Shown: positions 35,666 through 45,200 of the stretch, one piece after another
Layout of the letters: each line of letters opens with the position of its first letter
How positions within the stretch are numbered: the first letter of the stretch is position 1
DNA from: Planctomyces sp.
GTDB taxonomy: Bacteria; Planctomycetota; Planctomycetia; Planctomycetales; Planctomycetaceae
Length of the DNA: 64,000 nucleotides
Reading direction: 5' to 3'
Assembly: GCA_016795105.1 (NCBI GenBank)
Contig: JAEUIH010000001.1
Span: 176,356-240,355 of the forward strand
Made by a program: the position numbers and the translations under genes
Notes under the pieces: generated by a model
What the model was told of the DNA's origin: nothing
What the model saw: the letters and a program-made list of their open reading frames with translations, nothing else
Databases searched by the model: none

Positions 35666-37147
35666 ATGGAAGGCCATACCAAGGCTTCAAGTCGGAATCG
35701 AAAGACACGTTTGATCTGGTTTCGTCTAAGCTCGATATTGATTGGGCTGTCGTTCTTCCCGCTCCTTGAATTCGTCTGTTTTGTCGCCGACATCGGCCAT
35801 CCGTCAACCTCCGATGATCCGTTTGTGGGATTCAAGGGTATTCGTCCGCTGTTTACTCCCTCGGAAGATGGGTCCCTTTGGGAGACCTCCCGAGCTCGCC
35901 TGGGGTTCTTTGCTCCACAATCATTTACTGCATCGAAGTCGGCTGACGAATTTCGAATCTTTGTGTTTGGTGGATCGACTGTTCAGGGAAATCCATTTCA
36001 GCCAGAAACCAGTTTCACGACATTCCTTGAGCAGGCTCTGAACGTTGCGTCGCCGGGTCGCCGCTGGAGAGTCATTAACTGCGGAGGAATTTCCTACGCC
36101 AGCTATCGTCTTGTCCCGATCATGCAGGAATGTCTTCAGTATGAACCGGATCTCTACATCTTCTGTGAAGGCCACAACGAATTTCTCGAAGACATTACAT
36201 ATTCGGAAGTCCGTGAGTCATCGGATGCTATCGCAGGCGTTTACTCTTCGCTCAGTCGCTTCCGATCATTCCGACTGCTTTCAAGTCTGTTGAAAGCCGA
36301 CTCGGAAAGTCCATACCAGCCACTTGATCCGAATCATCCAGTGCTTCCAATGGAAGTGGATGCATTACTGGATCATCAAGGCGGCCTTGAACACTACCAT
36401 CGAGATGATCAGCATGCTGATGCGGTTGTCAGACACTTCCAGGGAAACATTGAGCGTATTGCAGATATATGTTCAACTTCGAAAGTCCCTCTGCTGATCC
36501 TAAAGCCACCATGTAACCTCAGTGACTGCCCTCCGTTTAAGTCGCAATATGCCGCTGGCATCAGTCCCGAAAAGCAAGCGACCCTGACATCATTGCTTGA
36601 TGAGGCTTCAGTCAGTCTGGCGACAAATCCTGAAGCGTCAGTGAACCTGCTGAAGCAGGCCGTTCAGCTCGACGAGCGCTTTGCGTTCTCGTGGTATCAC
36701 CTCGGCCATGCACTACTGGCCTGTTATCGAGTGGACGAAGCACAAACTGCCTTTGTCCGTGCCCGCGACGAAGATGTCTGTCCTTTACGAATGACGTCGG
36801 CTCTCGAACGAGCATTGGAAGACGCCGTGGAATCGAAAGATCTGGATTTCATAGACACAGCAGAGCTTCTTCAGCAACACTCGACGTCGCCCATACCGGG
36901 TGATGGACTTCTGGTCGATCATATTCATCCATCGTTCGAAGGACATCAGTTGATTGCACTGCGAATTGTGGATTGGATGTCATCCAAATCGCTGGCCGAT
37001 CTGCAGAATCGTCAATGGCGGAGCGAAAGCGAACGGCAATTCCGGGAACATGTAGGCTCACTCGATGACATCTACTTTCTCCGCGGTCGGCGTGCTCTCC
37101 GAGACCTTCAGGGCTGGGCCGCAGGCCGAGCAACAAAGCCAAAGTAA
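35666..37147 (+). CDS. SGNH/GDSL-type hydrolase with TPR segment
   Basis: 493 residues. A membrane anchor near 15-40 (RLIWFRLSSILIGLSFFPLLEFVCFV) precedes an SGNH esterase core. The nucleophile is Ser104 in FVFGGSTVQGNPF, the oxyanion glycine is in NCGGISYASYR, Asn171 is in CEGHNEF, and the Asp/His pair lies in VDHIHPSFEGHQL near the C-terminus. Between Asn and His blocks a helical TPR-like insert (about 310-390, SVNLLKQAVQLDERFAFSWYHLGHALLACYRVDEAQTAF) is present. Probably a periplasmic esterase or acyltransferase. GTG 35609 would be an alternative start. Convergent with the methyltransferase gene across a family B pair. Confidence 0.85.
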   Translation: MEGHTKASSRNRKTRLIWFRLSSILIGLSFFPLLEFVCFVADIGHPSTSDDPFVGFKGIRPLFTPSEDGSLWETSRARLGFFAPQSFTASKSADEFRIFVFGGSTVQGNPFQPETSFTTFLEQALNVASPGRRWRVINCGGISYASYRLVPIMQECLQYEPDLYIFCEGHNEFLEDITYSEVRESSDAIAGVYSSLSRFRSFRLLSSLLKADSESPYQPLDPNHPVLPMEVDALLDHQGGLEHYHRDDQHADAVVRHFQGNIERIADICSTSKVPLLILKPPCNLSDCPPFKSQYAAGISPEKQATLTSLLDEASVSLATNPEASVNLLKQAVQLDERFAFSWYHLGHALLACYRVDEAQTAFVRARDEDVCPLRMTSALERALEDAVESKDLDFIDTAELLQQHSTSPIPGDGLLVDHIHPSFEGHQLIALRIVDWMSSKSLADLQNRQWRSESERQFREHVGSLDDIYFLRGRRALRDLQGWAAGRATKPK

Positions 37148-37186
37148 CCAGAAAAGTCGTCCTCAAATAGTCGTCCTCACGCCTCA

Positions 37187-37269
37187 TAGTCGTCATCACG
37201 CTCCGCGTGATGAACGTCGCCCTGGTAACGCCCCGGGGTTCTCAACATCACACCGAGCGTGAGGACTAC
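37187..37269. repeat. REP-like family B inverted pair, variant
   Basis: ATAGTCGT CATCACGCTCCGCGTGATG on the left and CATCACACCGAGCGTGAGGACTAC on the right, with a spacer containing CCCTGG. The loop is shortened relative to other copies and the right stem is imperfect. It lies between two convergent genes, where it can serve both transcript ends. Confidence 0.75.
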
Positions 37270-37991
37270 TTTGATGATCGCAGTTCGAACAGCTGAAACT
37301 GGGTACCGGGGATTTCCATGGGACTTCCATCAGCGTCATAAATATGAACCTGATAGCCTCGTTGCCGAGCTGCCTGAACGAAGTCTGCTGCAGGAGTTCG
37401 CCCGCCATCTGCGAGCCAACAGACACCATCTTGAGACATCATCGAGTCAATGACATTCAGGACCGGCTCGATGTTGCGGGTTTCATACAGAACATCGCAT
37501 CCGAAGATCAGCGAAAACTGAGCACTCCATGGAGTACGCCAGTCAAGTTCGCGGCACGCAAACTGAGTCAGTCCGTTGAGATGTGCGTTGGTCGACGCAA
37601 CGGCTAGAGCATTCGGGTCGTAATCGGTCATCGTGACATGCATCCCGGCGAGCATCGCTGCGATCCCAACCATACCGACGCCGCAGCCAAGTTCCAGCGA
37701 TTCCGAGCCGTGAACCCAGTTGCGATTCAGAATCATTTCAGACATCCGAATCGACGCCGGCCAGAGCCAGGCCCAATACGGCATATAGTCGTCGGACGCG
37801 TTGGCAATTCGAACGGACGGGTCATCCAGAAGTCCATCCGGGACGGCCGGCAATGCCAGCTTCAGAGTCCTTCCTGCAATCAAGAACTCTTCCAGTTTCC
37901 AGCCACAGTCAAGCTGCGGCAGCCCAGCGGCATCCGTTTCGTTCAAGGACGCTGCGGCGGCTGAAGGTTGGTATTCCTTTCGAACGTCCAT
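37266..37991 (-). CDS. class I SAM-dependent methyltransferase, lysine-methyltransferase (family 16) type
   Basis: 241 residues. SAM motif I is LELGCGVGMVGIAAMLAG, followed by VTMTDYDPNALAVASTNAHLNG and FSLIFGCDVLYETRNIEPVLNVI, the ordering seen in the METTL/family-16 protein methyltransferases. YWAWLWPASIRMSEMIL upstream of motif I is the usual W-rich lead-in. The ATG at 37991 is chosen; the longer frame begins in upstream repeat sequence. Its stop is inside the edge of the family B pair. Probable substrate is a protein, by family. Confidence 0.88.
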   Translation of the reverse strand: MDVRKEYQPSAAAASLNETDAAGLPQLDCGWKLEEFLIAGRTLKLALPAVPDGLLDDPSVRIANASDDYMPYWAWLWPASIRMSEMILNRNWVHGSESLELGCGVGMVGIAAMLAGMHVTMTDYDPNALAVASTNAHLNGLTQFACRELDWRTPWSAQFSLIFGCDVLYETRNIEPVLNVIDSMMSQDGVCWLADGGRTPAADFVQAARQRGYQVHIYDADGSPMEIPGTQFQLFELRSSK

Positions 37992-38052
37992 AGAGATTCC
38001 GCTTTGAATATTAAACCCAGCAATTGCTGCCCTACCGCGGATCCCGTGTGTC

Positions 38053-38081
38053 GCGGACGGCACATGGAATGTGCCTGCTAC
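38053..38081 (-). repeat. REP-like family A, single copy supplying a stop codon
   Basis: Single inverted copy with stem GGCACAT/ATGTGCC, loop GGA: a third stem version with both arms changed together. Its GTAG foot (38078-38081 complement) contains the TAG stop of the S46 peptidase gene. Confidence 0.88.
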
Positions 38082-40228
38082 GGTACACCAACTCCCATTT
38101 CATTTAACAGATGGTTACTCCCGTAGACCGGGCCTGTGATCCAGAGGATATATCGAATGTCAACGCCAATTGACCGGCTATAGTCCGGGTTCCATGCGAA
38201 ATCGTTGATGGTCGCTTCAAATGTGCGGTCAAAATTCAGTCCCACGAGTTCTCCTCGACTGTTCATTACCGGGCTGCCAGAGTTCCCTCCGGTTGTGTCC
38301 GTGTCATAGAGGATTGCAACCGGTACGTCGCCGAGTTGAGGATGTCTGAACCCTGTGGTATCGCGATTTTTGGCTTTTTGCATGACGATGTCGGGAGTCA
38401 CAAACGGCTCATTTCCGGTTGTCTTCTCGATTACACCACGTACTGTGGTAACCGGTACGCGGCGGATACCATCACGCGGCGAGTCTCCTCGGATGTGGCC
38501 AGTTGTCAGTCGCAGAGTTCCATTTGCATCCGGTATGAATGCAGAATTCTGGTATTGTCGCTTCAACTCAAGAAAAGGTCCGTAGAGCTGAGTCAGCTGT
38601 CCGTCTCTTCGCTTGTCAGTCTCCCTCAGCTTCATGTATTCAGGATACATTGTTTCAACCAACATCAGAAACGGTTCATTCAGTCCCTGAAGCTGCTCTG
38701 GCGACATGCTGAGACACTTCCTGACGAAGTCAGGGTTTGTCAGTTGAGTCTGTGCGAACAGTCGTTCCACGGCCTGCTGGCTGTTGTCTGCTACTCCCGG
38801 AATCGCAGCGATGGAAGACGATGGTGTTGCAGGTGATTCAGCGAGTCGACGAGTAAATTCTGCATAGATCTTCTGATCCACTGGCAAATGCAGATCCTGA
38901 ACCGCCAACAGCATTTGCTGTGATGTCAGCTCAAAGTTGCGATCCATGTAGGCAGTCTCGCGTTGCAGATCCGGTTTCTGCCGTTCAACCGCAGCATCGA
39001 AGATTTGGAAGGCAAGGGAAACGCACTGACATGAAGAGCGAAGACTCTGCAGAGGCAGCTCGAATGAGGCTGCCCCGCTGATTTCGGTATAGACTTCATC
39101 GATATCGCCGAGAAGGCTTCCCGCCTGAGCTTTCCGTTGTTCGTCGCTATCGATCCATGCCTGAAACTGCATTTCTTCAGTGATCTTTGCCTGTTCAACA
39201 TTGGTTCGGCCAAGCCCAAGCAGCTGCCCTCGAGATCGCTTTTCGACGTTGGCAAGCGATTTGATACGGTTCGCAAGGCGAATGGCAACTGCACGGTCTT
39301 CAAGTCCAGCTTCCTCAAGAGTTTTGATCTCCCATGCATTGGTATCCACCACATACGGAAGCCGAACACCCTGTTCATACTTCAAAAACGAGGCTGTTCG
39401 CTGTCGAACAGTACGCCCGGGATATCCGAGAAGCATGACGAAATCACTTTCATTAACACCGTCAGGCTGAACCTTCAGAACTCGACGTGGTCGATACGGA
39501 ACATTCCTTTCAGAATACTCTGCCGCACTTCCATCGGGAGCCGTGTAGGCCCGCATGAAGGAGAAGTCTCCGGTGTGTCTGGGCCACTCCCAGTTGTCAA
39601 CCTCGCCTCCGAATTCACCAATCGACGCCGGAGGAGCGAAAACAAGTCGAACGTCTTTCAGATATGTGTAGAGAAAAAGAACATAGGTCCGACCACTAAA
39701 CATCTCCGCGACCTCAGCGCGAAGACCCGGATTGTCGGTCTCCGCCTGCTTTTCCAGTTCCTTACGGCGAAGTTCCATGGCCTTGGTGCGTGCCACAAAG
39801 TCCATATCCGCTGTGGCCGCCGATAGGACCTGTTCAGAAACGTCAGAAAATGACTCAGTGATCCGCACCGTGTAGCCTTTGGCGTGAAGTTCCTGAGCCT
39901 TCGATGCAGCCATAAAGCCGTTCGTCAAATAGTCGTGCTCCGCAGAACTCAGACTCTGAATTGCCTTGTGAGCGCAATGATGGTTCGTCAGGATTAATCC
40001 CTCAGGCGATACAAATGACCCCGTGCACCCGTTGACTCGACAGATGCCATCCACGAGGCAAACCTTGCCTGCGTCGAAGACCTCCGTGGTCGACATTTCG
40101 AGTCCGCGAGATTTCAGGTCAAATTCCGAAAGCTGAGTAACGGGGATCATTCCCTCTTCAGCCTGCAGCAATGTCAGCAACGTTGCGAATATCCCTGACG
40201 TAAGCAGAACAGCGCGAGTAATTTTCAC
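38078..40228 (-). CDS. S46 family dipeptidyl-peptidase, DPP11-like
   Basis: 716 residues from a GTG preceded by AGGA, followed by a signal peptide. Serine peptidase family S46, which removes dipeptides from N-termini in the periplasm. Catalytic residues are visible: His in LTNHHCAHKA (about residue 83), Asp in GGEVDNWEWPRHTGD, Ser in GGNSGSPVM. Eighteen residues after that Ser is Arg (GLNFDR). In the characterised enzymes this site is Arg673 in Asp/Glu-specific DPP11 and Gly673 in DPP7, so acidic P1 preference is predicted. The stop TAG is provided by a family A repeat. A terminator hairpin lies upstream of the start and belongs to the preceding gene. Confidence 0.92.
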   Translation of the reverse strand: MKITRAVLLTSGIFATLLTLLQAEEGMIPVTQLSEFDLKSRGLEMSTTEVFDAGKVCLVDGICRVNGCTGSFVSPEGLILTNHHCAHKAIQSLSSAEHDYLTNGFMAASKAQELHAKGYTVRITESFSDVSEQVLSAATADMDFVARTKAMELRRKELEKQAETDNPGLRAEVAEMFSGRTYVLFLYTYLKDVRLVFAPPASIGEFGGEVDNWEWPRHTGDFSFMRAYTAPDGSAAEYSERNVPYRPRRVLKVQPDGVNESDFVMLLGYPGRTVRQRTASFLKYEQGVRLPYVVDTNAWEIKTLEEAGLEDRAVAIRLANRIKSLANVEKRSRGQLLGLGRTNVEQAKITEEMQFQAWIDSDEQRKAQAGSLLGDIDEVYTEISGAASFELPLQSLRSSCQCVSLAFQIFDAAVERQKPDLQRETAYMDRNFELTSQQMLLAVQDLHLPVDQKIYAEFTRRLAESPATPSSSIAAIPGVADNSQQAVERLFAQTQLTNPDFVRKCLSMSPEQLQGLNEPFLMLVETMYPEYMKLRETDKRRDGQLTQLYGPFLELKRQYQNSAFIPDANGTLRLTTGHIRGDSPRDGIRRVPVTTVRGVIEKTTGNEPFVTPDIVMQKAKNRDTTGFRHPQLGDVPVAILYDTDTTGGNSGSPVMNSRGELVGLNFDRTFEATINDFAWNPDYSRSIGVDIRYILWITGPVYGSNHLLNEMGVGVP

Positions 40229-40311
40229 AACAGGCTTCCTGTCAAAGTGGACGAAATGACAGAACGATTCTAATCGTGTTCTGTCGGACTTCGAACCCGA
40301 GGATACGTGGT

Positions 40312-40354
40312 TTACAAACAAAAAGACGGAGAACCATATGGTTCTTCGTCTTTA
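40312..40354 (-). terminator. intrinsic terminator
   Basis: On the minus strand a 14-bp stem (AAAGACGAAGAACC with GGTTCTCCGTCTTT, one mismatch) closes an ATAT loop and is followed by TTGTTTGT. It lies downstream of the Gfo/Idh gene and upstream of the S46 start, insulating the two. Confidence 0.75.
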
Positions 40355-40435
40355 GTTGATCAGTCTTGTTCTTGACTCTTCCCGGAACCTCGTTGCTGGA
40401 GACGCTCCTCCCTTAAAGCTGCCTTTCAGCGTGAT

Positions 40436-40524
40436 TGGTGACCACGAAATACACGAAACACACAAAAAACCCAGTCGGGTACTTCTGCGATTCTTCCGTC
40501 TTTTCAGCGTCTTCCGTGGTCAAA
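40436..40524 (-). repeat. dispersed repeat family C, partial copy
   Basis: Complement carries TTTTGACCACGGAAGACG, GAAGAATCGCAGAAGTACC and TTTCGTGTATTTCGTGGTC, i.e. the first ~90 bases of the family C element. The remaining 160 bases are absent. Confidence 0.8.
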
Positions 40525-40530
40525 AGGAAA

Positions 40531-40560
40531 GTACTCATCACGACGGAGCGTGATGAGTAC
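40531..40560. repeat. REP-like family B, perfect palindrome
   Basis: A GTACTCATCACG arm and its exact complement CGTGATGAGTAC surround ACGGAG, a fused or collapsed form of the family B pair. Confidence 0.85.
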
Positions 40561-40596
40561 TTTGGGGATCTGAACCTGGTTGCGGCTGAGCGAAGC

Positions 40597-40624
40597 GAAG
40601 CCGGGGTGTGGTGACCCCGGCTTC
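40597..40624 (-). terminator. GC-rich hairpin after Gfo/Idh gene
   Basis: GAAGCCGGGGT and ACCCCGGCTTC form a perfect 11-bp stem with a six-base loop, 30 bases after the Gfo/Idh stop. No T-run follows on the minus strand, so it may pause or stabilise the transcript rather than end it. Confidence 0.5.
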
Positions 40625-40653
40625 GGTTTCTCCGGTCACATCTCTTTCAGTGC

Positions 40654-42012
40654 TTACAGCACTTTTGTGACCCCTGGGACTGCAATGTCATAGGTCATAT
40701 CTTCACGTGGTACGACAGGTGGCGTGTCGTTGAAGCTGGTGTACTTTTCGACAGGCGAAATGACCAGTTGAGAGTTGATTGCATCATTCCAGGAGATTTC
40801 TTTCCCTGAGTATGTTGCCATACGTCCCAGAACTGAGGTCATCGAACTCTTTGCTCCGTATTCGCCTTCATTTGGAATTCGGCCAGCTCGGATATCTGCG
40901 AACAGGTCGTGGTGTTCCTGCTGCCATCCGTCATGAAGGTTTCCGATTCGTTTTCCATCGGCACCGACGCGAGGGTATTCCCACTTGAGGTTGCCTTTGG
41001 AGTCAAAGATTCGACCATTGCCGAGATCGCACCATCCATCGCTGCAATGAGCAAACTCGTTGACTTCACTCCAGCAGTTTTCGATGTGACGGCACTGGCT
41101 CAGCATCACGCTTCGATCCCCGCCATTGTCGTATGTAAATTCGACAAAGTGATGGTCGTAGATTTCTCCGAATTCTTTGCCAACACGAACCTGACGCCCC
41201 CCCTGTCCCTGAGCCGAGACTGGATAGGAACCCATCAGCCAGTTGATGACGTCAAGGTTATGAATGTGCTGTTCGGTGATATGGTCACCGCAGAGCCAGT
41301 TGAAGTAGTACCAGTTGCGCATCTGGTATTCCATTTCGGTCTGTCCTTCCTTGCGGGGACGAACCCAGACACCAGCTCCATTCCAGTAGGCACGGGTTGC
41401 GACGATCCGCCCGATCTCTCCATCCTGAAGCCGTTTGATGGTCTCAATATAGATGGGTTCGTGGTGTCGCTGCAGACCCACTGCGACAGCTCGACCTTTT
41501 TCCTTCGCAAGCCTGGTGGTTTCGAGAACCTTCCGAACGCCTGCAGCGTCTACGGCAACTGGCTTTTCCATGAAGACGTGTTTATTTGCGTTGATAGCCG
41601 CTTCAAAGTGAAGTGGGCGAAATCCTGGCGGTGTTGCGAGAATCACCAGATCAACGTCTGTTTCAAGTACCTTCTTGTAGGCATCAAAGCCGACAAACTG
41701 ACGTTCTTTAGGGACATCAACTTTATCTTTGTGCTGACGGACAAGACCATCAACCGCACTTTGAAGGTTATCTTCGAAGGCATCGGCAACAGCGACGAGC
41801 TTCGTAGGTCCTTCGGTATTCATCGCCTGGTCAGCGGCACCTCGTCCACGACCGCCACATCCGATCAGGCCAATCTTAATGGTCTCATCATAGCTCACAT
41901 GTGCGGCACTGACTGCGCTCAGCCCTGCCAGGAGTGATGTTCCAGCGACTGCGGCTGAAGATGATTTGAGAAAAACTCGCCGATTTGGCGTCTGAGGATG
42001 ATGATTCGCCAT
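40654..42012 (-). CDS. Gfo/Idh/MocA family oxidoreductase, Tat-exported
   Basis: 452 residues. The Tat signal is NRRVFLKSSSAAVAG (about residues 10-24). The Rossmann motif IGLIGCGGRGRG lies at about 46-57. The catalytic EKPVA segment (NKHVFMEKPVAVDAAG) is present, as is the C-terminal alpha/beta domain with WNGAGVWVRPRKEG, GDHITEQHIHNLDVINWLMG and YDHHFVEF. It belongs to the planctomycete/Bacteroidetes exported subgroup that acts on sugars or glycosides with tightly bound NAD(P). The ATG at 42012 has GGGAG seven bases upstream. Substrate not predictable. Confidence 0.92.
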   Translation of the reverse strand: MANHHPQTPNRRVFLKSSSAAVAGTSLLAGLSAVSAAHVSYDETIKIGLIGCGGRGRGAADQAMNTEGPTKLVAVADAFEDNLQSAVDGLVRQHKDKVDVPKERQFVGFDAYKKVLETDVDLVILATPPGFRPLHFEAAINANKHVFMEKPVAVDAAGVRKVLETTRLAKEKGRAVAVGLQRHHEPIYIETIKRLQDGEIGRIVATRAYWNGAGVWVRPRKEGQTEMEYQMRNWYYFNWLCGDHITEQHIHNLDVINWLMGSYPVSAQGQGGRQVRVGKEFGEIYDHHFVEFTYDNGGDRSVMLSQCRHIENCWSEVNEFAHCSDGWCDLGNGRIFDSKGNLKWEYPRVGADGKRIGNLHDGWQQEHHDLFADIRAGRIPNEGEYGAKSSMTSVLGRMATYSGKEISWNDAINSQLVISPVEKYTSFNDTPPVVPREDMTYDIAVPGVTKVL

Positions 42013-42108
42013 CTCAATGCTCCCGAAAAACTCAACGAATGACATGAACATCTGTCTCAGGATGGTACGCTCACCTTTCAGCCACCGCAATTGACTGAAT
42101 CAAACAAA

Positions 42109-42207
42109 TGATGGACGAAAGGAAATCCTTGTGCGACAATCCCGTCAGGTTGAAGTTTGAAGAAAAGTATGAACGGCTTCGTTCGCTGAAAGAATTCGGA
42201 ACATGAA
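42109..42207 (+). CDS. possible 32-residue leader ORF
   Basis: ATGATGGACGAAAGG... encodes about 32 residues with a charged helical end (KFEEKYERLRSLKEFG). Its TGA overlaps the ATG of the PQQ-repeat gene (ATGA). No clear ribosome site is seen. Chance is possible; the codon-overlap geometry is what makes it worth listing. Confidence 0.25.
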
Positions 42208-45200
42208 CCGGATGCAGGTCCGCTTACAGCGTGTAGTGCGATTCCATCGGAATCCTGGAGACTGCGAACTCAGACACGTCAGCACGACGATCCGACGGAT
42301 TTTGTCGGTGTTATTGGTTCTGTCGTATGTTGGAGCATCCGAGACAGAAGCGATCCAGCCACCGATCTTTGACGCGGAGCCCATAGAGGATCGTCCGATT
42401 GCGGGACGCAATGCTCCGCCGGATGAAGAAAATGTGCAGCTGAGGCAATTTCTGCAGCGGCTTCGTGAAACTGAAGTAGCGGTTCAGGGAAAGAACTGGG
42501 TTCTGGCCGCAGAGCTTTTCGACTCTGGCTGGGAAACAGTGAGCGAAGGGGAAGACCCCGTACTTGCCCCGGGGTCTCGAGATCCTCGACCGTTGCCTGC
42601 CGGAGAAGGGCAGCTTCAGGCGGGCGGAAGGGCTCGAATGGAATCTTTGTTTCTCAACGCACCTGCTGAATTTCGCAATGAGTACCTGCGACAGTTTGAA
42701 CCACGAGCAAAACAGACGTTCAATGCAGCGATCCAGCAGGGTTCATCGAAGGCACTTGAGAAGGTTGCCGGGCGATATCGTTTTTGTCGCTCCGGCATCC
42801 AGGCGGCTCAGCTCCTTGCGAGAACCGCAATTGATCGAGGAGAGTATCTGGAAGCGACGTTGCAGCTGTTCCGAGTCATTCAGACAGATGCTCAGATCAA
42901 CCCAGGACTTCAGCTTCAGGCGGCCGTGGTTGCATGGAAGGCCGGACTTCGGGCTGATGCTGTCGACACTCTGACGACTCTGATCAAGACGTCGGCAGGA
43001 ACGGAGATACGCCTTGGAGATGTCATTCTGAAGGTCCCGACGGAGAGTTCGCCAAATGAGACCGCGGAGTGGCTGAATCGCGTATCCGCTGGGATTGGCC
43101 CGGAGTCTTCAACATCGCAGAACTGGACACAGCCGTTTGGAAGTTATCGCAGGACAGACACTCAGCCGCTCGGGCCAGTGGGGCTCAGCCGAATCTGGTC
43201 GGATGACTTGTTTCAGGTGGCGGACGTGCTTTATCAGCAGAGACTGAATCCACTTCTGTCAGATGCTCGCGATGTGTTCCGCCAGATCAATATGCGGCGT
43301 CTGTTTGAGAATCGGACGGTGTTTCCTGTGCCGTCGCCTCTGGTGATTGGCGACAAAATCATCTATCGCACGGTCGCGGGAGTTCGAGCTGCGGATTCGA
43401 AGACCGGCGAACTCCTCTGGGAGACGACTCATCCGGACGGAAGACTTTTGACGCTTGCTGAGTCCAGGATGCGAGCAAACCGGGGTCAAAATCAGTTTGC
43501 GCCAGGTTCATTTGCATCCGCTGTGCTTGCAGAACAGCTGTTCCATCAGCTGACCAGATCCAACACCGCAGGACAGCTGTCTTCAAACGGGAAAACACTG
43601 TTTGTATGTGAAGAATCGTCCTGGGTTACCTGGAACCGTGACCCTGACTTTCGGCCGGTGGCCTCAAATCTCCTGCCCGCAAATTACATTCGGGCATACG
43701 ATGTGGAGACCGGAATTCTGAAGTGGGAAGCAGGGGGGCAACGCGGCGCTAATCCGAAGGTGAATTCGTTGACCGGCTTCTATTTTCTCGGCGCACCGCT
43801 GGTCCTTGGTGAAAGAGTTTACGTTTTAGCAGAGAGTGGCGAAGGAATCTTTCTGATTCAGATTGGCGAACCCACAGCTGCCGTGAATTCGCCTCAGTCC
43901 ACAAACCCCACCGTACTTCATTCTCAGCTTCTTTCGATTCCCGGATACCCGCTTCAGGTTCACCCCGTGCGAAAGCATGCCGGACTGATTCCGTCGTTTG
44001 CTCAGGGGTTACTCATCTGTCCGACCAGTGACGAACGAATCGTCGCGATCGCAGCGAAGGATCATTCTGTTCGCTGGATTTATCGGTATTCGGCCAACGT
44101 TCAGGTAACAGACCTTGGTGAAGCGTTGCCGGTACTTGCCGGAGCTCGCGATTCGATGCATTCCGATCTGATTGACTTTGAAGTGCGATGGGTTGATTCA
44201 TTGCCTCGCATTCATGATAACCGGATCTATGTGACCCCGCGTGACAGCGATCAGTTGTACTGCCTTGATCTGCAGACAGGCAAGGAGCTGTGGAAGAGTC
44301 CCAGAGGGTTGTCACGAGGAATTGCCACGGTCACTGACACGGCCATCGTACTGCTTGGAAACCGCTATGTTTCTGCATTGAATACGACGGACGGAAGTCT
44401 GCTGTGGACAAGTGAAATCCGTGAAGGTCAGGTGTGCGGACATCCGGCTGTTTCTGAAGACACAATCACAATCCCGACATCGGCATCGCTTCTTGAGACT
44501 TTCGATATTCAGACTGGCAGGCACCTTGTGAGCCGAAAGGCTCCGAATGGCGATACTCCGGGGAATCTTTTGATCGTTGGGAATCAGCTGATGTCCCAGA
44601 ATCTCACGACGCTCACGGTCATAGCAGAGACTCCTCAGACGACTCCCGCGGATTCCGTCGCGAAGGCAACGGAATCTCTCCTGAAGGGAGATGTTACGGC
44701 TGCGGTGGAGCTGCTTGATTCAGAAGTTGCATCGTCCGAGAACTCTGATGCCGCCCGCACACTTCTGATCGATGTGCTGCTGGAATCTTTGAGGACCGAC
44801 TATTCGTCCGCCAGCGCAAGGGTTCCACGACTGCGGGAGTTGATTGCTCAGACTTCCGCAGATGACGTACAGGTGGACAGTGTCTTGAGCTCGATGCTGG
44901 GAATGAACCTCGCAGATGCCGCAGTGCTTCCTGGACGGCTGGAGACGCTGGATCGTTCGGGCCGCCAACTCGATATTCTGTTTCAGCTCACTGCGAGGGG
45001 ACTGGATTCGAAGAAGAACGCTCCTCCGGAAGAGCTAGTTCAAATCATCGATGAACTTTTGCCTGCACTTGAGTCTGCTCGAGAACGCGTGATTACATCA
45101 GGATTTCTTCAGCGACGCAGCTCTCAACTGATGATCGCCTCCATTCGAAACATTTTGACAGCTCGAACGGCGGAAGACCGCACGGTTATCGAAGCCGGAC

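Larger units (their letters stand above)
40229..40653. other. intergenic region with terminator and repeats
   Basis: Contains an intrinsic terminator (40312-40354), a partial family C copy (about 40436-40524), a family B palindrome (40531-40560) and a GC-rich hairpin (40597-40624). No gene. Confidence 0.8.

Noticed and set aside
40597..40624. Canonical intrinsic terminator
   Set aside because: Strong stem but no T-run on the relevant strand. Listed with reduced confidence; the better terminator is at 40312-40354.
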